64,000 bases of DNA from B1Sed10-231 sp046483385 (GTDB taxonomy: Bacteria > Planctomycetota > Brocadiia > SM23-32), in assembly GCA_046483385.1 (NCBI GenBank), contig JAWODG010000144.1, positions 43,079 to 107,078 of the forward strand. Reading direction: 5' to 3'. The notes beneath the pieces are model-generated. The model made no database searches. It was not told the origin of the DNA and saw only the letters and a program-made list of their open reading frames with translations. Positions within the stretch are counted from its first letter, which is position 1, and each line of letters opens with the position of its first letter. Of this stretch, positions 57,162 to 64,000 are shown piece by piece. Position numbers and translations under genes: made by a program.

Positions 57162-59591
57162 ATGGCGGTCGAGACGGACGCAGGACAGGAGCGGAATCAC
57201 GAGACCACCATCGAGAGGGTCCGCAAGAGGAGCGGGAAGTTAGTCCCCTTCGACGAGTCGAAGATAGCCAACGCCATCTTCAAGGCGGCCCAGGCCGTCG
57301 GGGGCGATGACCGGATGCTGGCCGAAGAGCTGGCCTCGATGGTCACCATGATGCTGGAGAGGAACCACAACGGCTCCCCGCCCGACATCGAGGAGATACA
57401 GGACACCGTCGAGAAGGTGCTCATCGAGACGGGGCACGCCAGGACGGCTAAGGCATATATCCTCTATCGCGACCGCCGGGCCCGCATCCGGCAGTCCCTG
57501 CAGGTGCGCAAACCGGTGCGCAAATCCGGCAACTCCACCGACATCGCCCTGCTGGTCAACACCGAGACCCAGGACCAGCTGGCCGAGTGGGACAAGACCA
57601 AGATAGCCAACGCGCTGGAGGTGGAGGCCGACCTCGCCCGCCGCACGGCCCGCGAGATAGCGTCCGCCGTCGAGGAACGGGTCATGGACAGCGGCCTGAC
57701 CCGCATCTCCACCAGCCTGATCCGCGAACTGGTGGACAACGAGCTGTTCGAGCGCGGCCTGACCGCCCGGCTGAAAAAGCAGGCCACGGTCGGCATGCCC
57801 AAGTTCGACCTGGACCACATCATCCACAGCAAGAGCAAAGAGAACGCCAACATCGCCCAGAACAACCCCGAGGCGATCAACCTGGCGGTGGCCGAGCACA
57901 CCCTGAAGCAGTACGCCCTGCAGGAGGTCTTCAGCGACGAGCTGGCCGAGGCCCACATGCTGGGCAAGATCCACATCCACGACCTCGGCTACCCCACGCG
58001 CGTCTATTGCTCCAGCCATTCCATCGAGTACCTGAAGAAATACGGCCTGAACCTGCAGAACCTGGACACCTCCAGCGCCCCGGCCAAGCACGCCCGCACC
58101 CTGACCGGCCACCTGAACACCTTCCTGGCCTCGATGCAGGCTTACTACGCGGGCGCGCTCGGCGTGGGCTACATCAACATCTTCTACGCCCCGTTCGTGG
58201 AGGGCATGTCCTACAAGGAGATGGAGCAGGAGGCCCAGCACCTGATATTCAGTTCCTCGCAGAACGCCTTCAGCCGCGGCGGGCAGACGCTGTTTCTGGA
58301 CTTCAACGTCCACACCGGCGTGCCCGGCTACCTGCGCGACGTCCCCGCCATCGGCCCGGGCGGCGAGTACAGCGGCCGCACCTACGGAAGCTACGAGAAG
58401 ACCGCCCAGCGCTTTTGCAAGGCCATGCTGGACGTCTGGCGGGCCGGCGACCAGCACGGCAACGTCTTCGCCTTCCCCAAGTGCGACCTGCACATCAGCC
58501 AGGACACGCTCGACGACCCCGCCCAGCGGGAGATACTGCGCTACGCCGCCCAGATCGCCAGCGAGAACGGCGTGCCCTACTTCATCTTCGACCGCGACGA
58601 GGTCACCCTCAGCGCCTGCTGCCGGCTGCGCACCACCATCCGGGACGACTACATGATCCGCCACCCGGAGAGCATGCGGTTCTGCGGGTTCCAGAACATC
58701 ACCATCAACCTGCCGCAGGCGGCCTACCGGGCCGGCAAGGGCAACTGGGACGGCTTCTACCAGGAAGTGGACGGGATGATCGATCTGGCCATGGAGGCCC
58801 ACCTCCAGAAACGCCGGTTCATCGCCTCCCTGATGACCGATCCCAGCAAGCCGCTGTGGGAGATCGGAAAGCAGGCCGCCGACGGGCGTCCCTACGTGGA
58901 CCTCGACAAGGCCACCTACATCATCGGGCTGATCGGCCTGAACGAGGCCATGAGCCATCTGACCGGGCGGGAGTTGCACGAGGACAACGGGCTGATCCGC
59001 AAGGGCCTGCACCTTGTGCGGCACATGCAGTTCCGGGCCCGGGAGCTGGGCGAGCAGCACAACATGCGGGTGGCGCTGGAGGAATCGCCGGCCGAGAGCG
59101 CCGCGCGGCGGCTGGCCAAGGTGGACCTGGACCGCTTCCCGGAGGCCGAGGAGGTCATCCGGGGCGAGCTGGACAGCGACGAGATGTACTACACCAACAG
59201 CATTCACCTGCGGGCGGACGCGCCGGTCGACCTGTTCACCCGCATCCGGCTGCAGAGCAAGTTCCACCGCGCAATCGAGAGCGGCGCCATCATCCACGCC
59301 TTCGTGGGGGAGGAACGCCCGCCGGCCGCCAGCATCCAGAAGCTGGTGGAGAAGACGTTCCGCAACACGCAGGCCGCACAGCTCACCATCAGCCCCGAGT
59401 TCACCATCTGCGAGGACTGCCACCAGTCCACGCCCGGGCTGAAGGACACTTGCGGCCACTGCGACAGCCCGCGCGTCTACGGCATGACGCGCGTGGTGGG
59501 CTACTTCAGCCGCATCCCCAACTGGAACAAATCCAAGATCGGCGAGCTGAAGGACCGCCACAAAGGCAACTACAGCGCGGCGCTGGTTTGA
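57162..59591 (+). CDS. nrdD: NrdD, anaerobic (class III) ribonucleoside-triphosphate reductase
   Basis: The ATG at 57162 (809 residues) is preferred over the one at 57144, because the latter's codons form the GGAGGG site. An N-terminal ATP-cone (about 15-105, ERVRKRSGKLVPFDESKIANAIFKAAQAVGG) controls activity. The active-site cysteines appear in TLSACCRLRTTI. Near the C-terminus come a four-Cys zinc site (CEDCHQ...CGHC) and the glycyl radical in GMTRVVGYFSRIPNWNKSK. It reduces NTPs to dNTPs only without oxygen, after activation by NrdG. It follows nrdR and precedes a CxxC protein that may donate electrons. Confidence 0.96.
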   Translation: MAVETDAGQERNHETTIERVRKRSGKLVPFDESKIANAIFKAAQAVGGDDRMLAEELASMVTMMLERNHNGSPPDIEEIQDTVEKVLIETGHARTAKAYILYRDRRARIRQSLQVRKPVRKSGNSTDIALLVNTETQDQLAEWDKTKIANALEVEADLARRTAREIASAVEERVMDSGLTRISTSLIRELVDNELFERGLTARLKKQATVGMPKFDLDHIIHSKSKENANIAQNNPEAINLAVAEHTLKQYALQEVFSDELAEAHMLGKIHIHDLGYPTRVYCSSHSIEYLKKYGLNLQNLDTSSAPAKHARTLTGHLNTFLASMQAYYAGALGVGYINIFYAPFVEGMSYKEMEQEAQHLIFSSSQNAFSRGGQTLFLDFNVHTGVPGYLRDVPAIGPGGEYSGRTYGSYEKTAQRFCKAMLDVWRAGDQHGNVFAFPKCDLHISQDTLDDPAQREILRYAAQIASENGVPYFIFDRDEVTLSACCRLRTTIRDDYMIRHPESMRFCGFQNITINLPQAAYRAGKGNWDGFYQEVDGMIDLAMEAHLQKRRFIASLMTDPSKPLWEIGKQAADGRPYVDLDKATYIIGLIGLNEAMSHLTGRELHEDNGLIRKGLHLVRHMQFRARELGEQHNMRVALEESPAESAARRLAKVDLDRFPEAEEVIRGELDSDEMYYTNSIHLRADAPVDLFTRIRLQSKFHRAIESGAIIHAFVGEERPPAASIQKLVEKTFRNTQAAQLTISPEFTICEDCHQSTPGLKDTCGHCDSPRVYGMTRVVGYFSRIPNWNKSKIGELKDRHKGNYSAALV

Positions 59592-59622
59592 GACGAAACA
59601 TGAACCCGAGGGAGGGTCACGG

Positions 59623-59895
59623 ATGATCATCGAGATTTACGGCAAACAGGATTGCGGACTGTGCGAGAGCGCCAAGAAGAAGATCGGGCACTTCCTGGAG
59701 AAGTGGGAGATGGAAGGTGCCGTCGAGGTCGTCTTCCAGGACATGGAGACCGAACACGGCGCCGCGGAGGGCGACTACTTTGACATCTTCGAGATACCAT
59801 CGGTCCTCCTGAAAGAGGACCAGGACCGGGTGGTCGACCGCTGGGACGGCGGAGCCCCTCCCAGCGATGAACTCCAGCGACGCCTCTGCGCGTGA
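59623..59895 (+). CDS. Glutaredoxin/thioredoxin-like protein linked to NrdD
   Basis: This 90-residue thioredoxin-fold protein has the redox pair CGLC in IIEIYGKQDCGLCESAKKKIGHF and a cis-Pro in FEIPSVLLKED. It starts 31 bp after nrdD with GAGGGAGG-like sequence, so it is cotranscribed. Class III RNRs of the NrdD group lacking formate use often take electrons from a thioredoxin- or glutaredoxin-like protein, which is the likely job here (inference). Confidence 0.85.
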   Translation: MIIEIYGKQDCGLCESAKKKIGHFLEKWEMEGAVEVVFQDMETEHGAAEGDYFDIFEIPSVLLKEDQDRVVDRWDGGAPPSDELQRRLCA

Positions 59896-59962
59896 GGGGC
59901 GGGACTGCAAGCACGGGCACGAGTCCCGGCGTATCAAGGTCCTGCGAACGGACCGAGCTACG

Positions 59963-60592
59963 GCGCCGCGGAGCGGCGCGGTCATGAAGGCCGGGGCTTC
60001 AGCCCCGGTTACTCACGAAGCGAAAACGATGCGCCCCGGAGGGGCGCGGTGAGACGCCGATGGCCGATACGCTAACAAACCTGCTATACCACGTCGTATT
60101 CGGGACGCGGGAACGAAGACGCGTCTTGACACCCGAGCTTCGTGATGATCTGTTCTCCTATATCGGCGGCATCATCCGTGGAGAAGGCGGACGCCTGTTG
60201 GAGGTAGGCGGCACGCGGGATCACGTGCATCTGCTGGTCTCCTTTCCGCCAACAGTCGCGGTTTCCGACATGATGCGGAAGGTAAAGGGGAATTCGTCGC
60301 GCCGGTTCAGCGAGTACCCATGTTTCGCATGGCAGAATGGCTATGCCGCTTTCAGCGTCAGCGAATCGGCAGCCGACAGCGTGGCCCAATACATTGACCG
60401 GCAAGAACACCATCACCGGGGGATGGGGTTCGATGAGGAGTTCGTGCGGCTGTTGGACAGACACGGAATCGACTACGATGAACGTTATCTGTGGACGTGA
60501 ATCGACCGCGCCCCTCCGGGGCGCATGGTTCTCTCGCACCGGGTACCGGGGCTGAAGCCCCGGCCTTCATGACCCGGCCCCTCCGGGGCCGG
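59963..60592 (+). mobile_element. IS200-type element with mirrored triple hairpins
   Basis: The transposase gene is flanked on the left by three hairpins: GCGCCGC-GGA-GCGGCGC (59963-59979), CCGGGGCT-TC-AGCCCCGG (59991-60008) and GCGCCCC-GGA-GGGGCGC (60031-60047). On the right are their mirror images at 60508-60524, 60546-60563 and a related GC hairpin at 60574-60592. The two inner pairs are exact inverted copies, including flanking ATGAAGG/CCTTCAT. Exact element ends are uncertain by some tens of bases. It separates the nrdD unit from nrdG. Confidence 0.75.
60060..60500 (+). CDS. IS200/REP-associated Y1 (HUH) transposase
   Basis: This 146-residue protein is a Y1 transposase: YHVVFGTRERRRVLTPELRDDLF at the start, the HUH motif in TRDHVHLLVSFPP, MMRKVKGNSSRRF, and the nucleophile Tyr in SVAQYIDRQEHHHRGMGF. 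Size equals IS200/IS605 TnpA. Such enzymes cut single-stranded DNA at hairpins. The hairpins on both sides of the gene fit this, and the REP-like mirrored arrangement recalls REP-associated tyrosine transposases. No TnpB is present. The gene is intact. Confidence 0.93.
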   Translation: MADTLTNLLYHVVFGTRERRRVLTPELRDDLFSYIGGIIRGEGGRLLEVGGTRDHVHLLVSFPPTVAVSDMMRKVKGNSSRRFSEYPCFAWQNGYAAFSVSESAADSVAQYIDRQEHHHRGMGFDEEFVRLLDRHGIDYDERYLWT

Positions 60593-60825
60593 TCGGGGTG
60601 TGGTTCCGGCAACCGTGAAGGGTTCCATTCTGGGTCAATGGAGGCGCTCGGGTGGACAGAAGGGAAAGCTGTGCTCCGCCGTACGGCGGGCACCGCATTC
60701 CAGAGCCGCCTCGGCGAGGCGGCAGGCTTTGTTCTGCCGTCTGCATCGTGCCCGTAGTATCGTTGAGGTTCTTTGCGTGTCGAGAGCGACGAGCCGGATG
60801 GCGGGCGGCATCCGGGAAGACCAGG

Positions 60826-60863
60826 AACGGCGAGCAAGAGCAGGAGCACGAGAGCGAGCACGA
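60826..60863. repeat. Purine-rich repeat R2, copy 2
   Basis: AACGGCGAGCAAGAGCAGG plus AGCACGAGAGCGAGCACGA differs by one base from the copy at 43412-43450. It lies in the 410-bp gap 60600-61010. That gap also has the hairpins CCGCCTC-GGC-GAGGCGG (60708-60724) and an R3-like CGTGGTGGTCGTCG patch near 60950. No gene was seen. Confidence 0.65.
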
Positions 60864-61010
60864 GGAGATCAGCGCAGCGATGGCGCGCCCGGCGGTCGGT
60901 ACGGCCGTGAGCAGTACTCCCCGCCCCAAAGCCTGTTCCTGGCGTTAACGTGGTGGTCGTCGTGCCGTCGTGGTTAACTTTGGCGTTCGGTTGTCGAGAG
61001 AAATGACCCT

Positions 61011-61742
61011 ATGCTGATCAAAGGCTTCATGAAGAGCAGCCTGCTGGAATGGGAGGGGATGCTGAGCAGCGTCCTGTTCCTGCCCCGGTGCAACCTGCGC
61101 TGCCGCTACTGCCACGCCGGCGACCTGGTGCTCCACCCCGACCGGCTGGACACCATCCCCTTCGCCGCCGTCGAGCGGCACCTGAGGGAGAACGCCGGCT
61201 GGATCGACGGCGTCGCCATCACCGGCGGCGAGCCCACGCTGCACGGAGAGGAACTACTCGAGCTATGCGGGAAGCTGAAGGACCTTTCCGTTCAGGTCAT
61301 GGTCGAGACGAACGGAACGCGCCCCGAGTGGGTCGGACGCCTCCTGGAGGGGCGGCTTGTGGACGCCATGTCCATGGACGTCAAAGCCCCCCTCTCACCC
61401 GAAGCCTACGCCCGTGTGGCCGGCCGGGAGGTGGACGTGGACGACCTCCGGCGGTCCATCGACCTGATAGGGGCCGCCGACCTGACTTATTACGAGTTCC
61501 GCACGACGCTGGTGCCGGGCCTGGTGGGACCCGCGGAGCTTGAGAGCATCCTGTCGGCCCTCGAGGGCAGCCGACGGATCGCGCTGCAGAACTTCCGTCC
61601 CACCGACTGCCTGGACCCCGAACTCCATTCGGTCGAACCCTTCAGCCCGGAGCAGATGGACGAGCTGGGCGAGCAGGCCGCCCCCTATTGCGAGGAAGTG
61701 GTCGTCCGGGGCCGGGACCACGCGCTGACCGAGCGAACTTGA
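61011..61742 (+). CDS. nrdG: NrdG-type radical SAM activase (anaerobic RNR activating protein)
   Basis: This 243-residue radical SAM protein has the cluster motif in LFLPRCNLRCRYCHAGDLV (CxxxCxxC) and the SAM-binding AITGGEPTLHGEELLELCGKL. VMVETNGTRPEW and MDVKAPLSPEAY are typical of NrdG2/PFL-activase relatives. It generates the glycyl radical on NrdD. It lies 1.1 kb after nrdD and is separated from it by the IS200-type element. It could also activate the glycyl radical enzyme at 49231, which lacks its own activase nearby. The site before ATG (GAGAGAAA) is weak. Confidence 0.88.
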   Translation: MLIKGFMKSSLLEWEGMLSSVLFLPRCNLRCRYCHAGDLVLHPDRLDTIPFAAVERHLRENAGWIDGVAITGGEPTLHGEELLELCGKLKDLSVQVMVETNGTRPEWVGRLLEGRLVDAMSMDVKAPLSPEAYARVAGREVDVDDLRRSIDLIGAADLTYYEFRTTLVPGLVGPAELESILSALEGSRRIALQNFRPTDCLDPELHSVEPFSPEQMDELGEQAAPYCEEVVVRGRDHALTERT

Positions 61743-62158
61743 CCCCGGACGAGACCCGCAATTCGGAAGACGATTCCGCAGGGTTGACGCCCGGCCTATC
61801 ACCTCCCGCCTGCGCTTCAGCGGACGGTTTGCGGCCGCCCCGCGGGATGCGCCCGAGCGGGAATGCCGGCCGCAGCGCCGCCTGCGCCGCTTAACTGACC
61901 GTTTTTCGCGGCTGTTTTTCCAGGGATCCGGGGGCGCGCCTCAGCACCACCATGGCATTCACGGCAGATGTCGGGCGGACAGTCCGCGTCCTAAGTATTT
62001 CTCAACACACTCCTTAGGCTATCCTGTTTTCGGTTTGATGCCGTCCTGGCCGGGCCGGGCCCGGGGACTGCGCTCGGCGTGCGGCCGCGACGGTGCATTC
62101 GCCCTGCCGGTTTTCCTAAAATCCATGGTCCCGGCATACTGAGCCGGCTGTATGAACC
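61743..62158. other. Intergenic region before smc, possible small RNA
   Basis: This gap has no convincing coding frame. It contains the hairpin CCTAAG-N17-CTTAGG (61990-62018), a TTTTTCGCGG/GTTTTTCC patch near 61905-61922, and CATACTGAGCCGGCTGTATG (about 62137-62156). It ends at a strong terminator. A small structured RNA ending at that terminator is possible; it does not match SRP, tmRNA or RNase P motifs that I know. Confidence 0.35.
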
Positions 62159-62190
62159 CGCCGGGGGACTCGTCTCCCGGCGGTTTTGTT
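62159..62190 (+). terminator. Intrinsic terminator upstream of smc
   Basis: CCGCCGGG (62159-62166), a 10-nt loop and CCCGGCGG (62177-62184) form a perfect 8-bp stem followed by TTTTGTT. It is the cleanest intrinsic terminator in the window. It ends transcription either from nrdG or from a small RNA in the preceding gap. Confidence 0.75.
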
Positions 62191-62254
62191 CGCCCTCCGG
62201 GGCGCTTTGCGGACGCAACGGCAACTTCTTGCAGCAGCAACGGGACGACCTGCC

Positions 62255-64000
62255 TTGAAGCTGAAGAAGCTGGAGCTTTACGGGTTCAAATCGTTCGCGG
62301 ACCGGACGGTCTTCGAGTTCGAGGACAGCCTCTCCGCCCTGGTCGGCCCGAACGGCTCCGGCAAGAGCAACGTCGCCGACGCCATCAAGTGGGTGCTGGG
62401 GGAGCGTAGCGCACACAAGTTGCGCGGCACCGAGATGGCGAACATCATCTTCAACGGCAGCAAGAACCGCAAGCCCCTCAACTACGCCGAAGTCACCCTC
62501 ACCATCGACAACGCCGACGGCTGGCTGCCCGTCGAATACGAGGAGGTCAGCATCCGCCGGCGCGTGGACCGCACCGGTCAGAGCGACTATTTCCTCAACG
62601 CTGAGCAGTGCCGACTGAAGGACATCCACAGCCTCATCATGGACACCGGCGTCGGCACGTCCTGCTACAGCTTCATCGAGCAGGGGCAGATAGACCACCT
62701 GTTGCGCGCGGGCGCCAAGGAACGGCGCGAGGTCTTCGAGGAGGCGGCCGGCATCAACCGGTTCCTCGACCAGAAACGCACCGCCGAGCGCAAGCTGGAG
62801 CGTGTGACGGCCAACCTGGCCCGCGTCAGCGACATCGTGCAGGAGGTTGAGCACCAGCTTCGCAGCGTGAAGTACCAGGCCGGCCGGGCGCGCACCTTCA
62901 AGCGCCAGACGCGGGAACTGGAGCGCCTGCGGCTGGCCCACAGCGTCCACCAGCACCGCTCCCTGCAGGCCGAGCGGCGGGGAATCGCCGAGCGGCTGGA
63001 GGAGGCCGCTGCGGAAAAGGCCGAACTGGACGAAGCGGCCCGCGAAGCCGAGCAAAAACTCGAGACGGCTCGCTCGCGGCTGCAGACCGCCCAGAACGAA
63101 CTGAGCGAGTGCCGGCAGGAACTGACGCGCGCCGAGGCGCGGCTGGAAAGCCTCCAGCGCGAAGAGGAAATCAACCGCAAGCGCCGGGCCGAGCTGGAAG
63201 AGCAACTGGGCGAGATCCACCGGCGCCGCAAGACCCTGCGGGAACGGCTCGAAGAGATGGGAGCCGAGGCCGACGACGTCGAGGAGCGCCTGGAAGCGAT
63301 AACCGACGAACTGGAGAACCGTTCGGAGGAATTGAAGAGCCGCCGGGAGCGCGCCGCCGTGGCCCGCAGCCGCCTGCAGCAGGCGAGACAGGAGGTCGAG
63401 GACGCCAAGGAAGGGGTCTTCGACCTGCTCGAGCGCGAATCGCGCCTGAAAAACCAGTTGGACGTCATCGAGACCGAAAGGCGCACCCTCCGCAGCCGCC
63501 TTGAGCGCATCCGCAACCGGAGAAACGAACTCCAGACCCGGCTCGACGGCGCCCGGCAGGACCGGGACGGCACGCGCGAGGAATACGGCTCGGTGCAGGC
63601 CGAGCAGGAGACTCTCTCCGCCCGGCTGGCCGAAGTAAAGAGCGACCTGGCCGATGTGCGGACGGAACTTGAACAGCTCGGCGAGCGCGAGGTGCGTATC
63701 AAGTCGGAGCGCAGCGGCAAGGCCGGTCGCCGCGACGTTCTGCAGGACATGGAATCCCGCGCCGAGGGCATACGGTCGGGCGTCAAGCGCCTGATGGAGG
63801 CCGAACCGGAAGGCCTGCTCGGACCGGTGGCCCGACTGCTCGACGCGCCGCTGGAGGTGGCCGGCGCCGTGGACGCCGCCCTGGGCGAGAGGGCGCAGGC
63901 GCTGGCCTTCCGCACCGCCGCTGCCGCCCGGGAGGCGATGCGCATGCTGGCCGACGGCAAGGGCCGGGCCGAACTGCTGGTGCTGGACCGCCTCCAGCCC
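62255..64000 (+). CDS. smc: SMC chromosome segregation ATPase, C-terminus cut by window edge
   Basis: The best start is a TTG at 62255, giving LKLKKLELYGFKSFADRTVFEFEDSLSALVGPNGSGKSN: the head domain with Walker A at about 32-39. The Q-loop YSFIEQGQIDHLLRAGAKERREVFEEAAGINRF follows near 140. From about 165 a long coiled coil (ERKLERVTANLARVSDIV onward) runs to about 500. Then a hinge begins (GLLGPVARLLDAPLEVAGAVDAALGERAQALAFRTAAAAREAM). 582 codons are present of about 1,150-1,200 expected. SMC with ScpAB condenses and segregates the chromosome. Confidence 0.94.
   Translation, partial: MKLKKLELYGFKSFADRTVFEFEDSLSALVGPNGSGKSNVADAIKWVLGERSAHKLRGTEMANIIFNGSKNRKPLNYAEVTLTIDNADGWLPVEYEEVSIRRRVDRTGQSDYFLNAEQCRLKDIHSLIMDTGVGTSCYSFIEQGQIDHLLRAGAKERREVFEEAAGINRFLDQKRTAERKLERVTANLARVSDIVQEVEHQLRSVKYQAGRARTFKRQTRELERLRLAHSVHQHRSLQAERRGIAERLEEAAAEKAELDEAAREAEQKLETARSRLQTAQNELSECRQELTRAEARLESLQREEEINRKRRAELEEQLGEIHRRRKTLRERLEEMGAEADDVEERLEAITDELENRSEELKSRRERAAVARSRLQQARQEVEDAKEGVFDLLERESRLKNQLDVIETERRTLRSRLERIRNRRNELQTRLDGARQDRDGTREEYGSVQAEQETLSARLAEVKSDLADVRTELEQLGEREVRIKSERSGKAGRRDVLQDMESRAEGIRSGVKRLMEAEPEGLLGPVARLLDAPLEVAGAVDAALGERAQALAFRTAAAAREAMRMLADGKGRAELLVLDRLQP

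Noticed and set aside
57240..59630. 796-codon minus-strand frame opposite nrdD
   Set aside because: nrdD is unmistakable on the plus strand; the antisense frame has no family features.
61000..61010. End of a third MITE-like element A copy (AATGACCCT before nrdG)
   Set aside because: Only nine bases match and there is no partner inverted end nearby; chance or the leader of nrdG is more likely.
61990..62190. SRP RNA or tmRNA before smc
   Set aside because: The conserved GGAAGCAGC-type SRP loop and tmRNA tag or tRNA-like end are not present.

Overview
The window is GC-rich chromosomal DNA from an uncultured bacterium that looks most like a Planctomycetota (PVC group) member. I infer this from the mixture of genes: three formylglycine-type sulfatases (two with Tat signals), four Gfo/Idh/MocA oxidoreductases, three xylose-isomerase-like TIM-barrel epimerases, a Ser/Thr kinase plus a pseudokinase, a GspE/PilT ATPase operon, LptB (so an LPS-type outer membrane), and an oxygen-sensitive class III ribonucleotide reductase with a glycyl radical enzyme. 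No rRNA or tRNA gene, CRISPR array or replication origin was seen, so placement below phylum is not possible from this window.

Layout. 1-5440 (minus): a truncated oxidoreductase and a three-gene GspE-PilT-GspE operon. 5759-7477: lptB and an orphan SecD-like membrane-anchored domain. 7408-10521 (minus): thioredoxin-like membrane protein, CoA-disulfide reductase/rhodanese, glucosamine-6-phosphate deaminase. 10911-11891: Ser/Thr kinase. 12483-16560: glycan genes (apiosidase-like hydrolase, SGNH hydrolase, GH4 alpha-galactosidase). 16779-17546: a divergent pair of small HTH regulators. 17608-21773 (minus): a tightly overlapping four-gene operon of ArsR-type regulator, Ddl-like ATP-grasp ligase, KamA-type aminomutase, and a peptidyl-tRNA hydrolase fused to an ATP-grasp-like domain. 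This is the best candidate here for an undescribed pathway. 22192-30304: FAD oxidoreductase, lipoprotein serpin, DapA/NanA-family lyase, a beta-helix protein with a prepilin signal, a DUF3568 lipoprotein and a HEAT-repeat protein. 30706-39199: a GntR-led sugar catabolic cluster (broken transaldolase, PfkB kinase, two epimerase-like TIM barrels, two oxidoreductases) interrupted by an IS3-family element. 39410-48942: sulfatases, an Asp/Glu racemase-like protein, DUF1846, an epimerase and an oxidoreductase. 49231-56245: glycyl radical enzyme, ferritin-like protein, MsbA-like exporter, pseudokinase. 56622-61742: nrdR, nrdD, a glutaredoxin-like protein, an IS200-type element, nrdG. 62255 to the end: smc, truncated by the window.

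How it fits together. Much of the window serves uptake and oxidoreductive breakdown of sulfated or branched glycans in an anaerobe: sulfatases and glycosidases release sugars, Gfo/Idh/MocA enzymes and TIM-barrel epimerases rearrange them, and PfkB kinase with (formerly) transaldolase feeds central metabolism. Redox and oxygen defence is represented by the CoA-disulfide reductase, thioredoxin-like and ferritin-like proteins. The intergenic DNA is unusually rich in small mobile or palindromic repeats. There are two MITE-like families, two copies each, with clear terminal inverted repeats and target duplications. There is also an IS200-type element with mirrored triple hairpins, a GC-rich hairpin module, and a purine-rich inverted-arm family found in at least three or four intergenic gaps.
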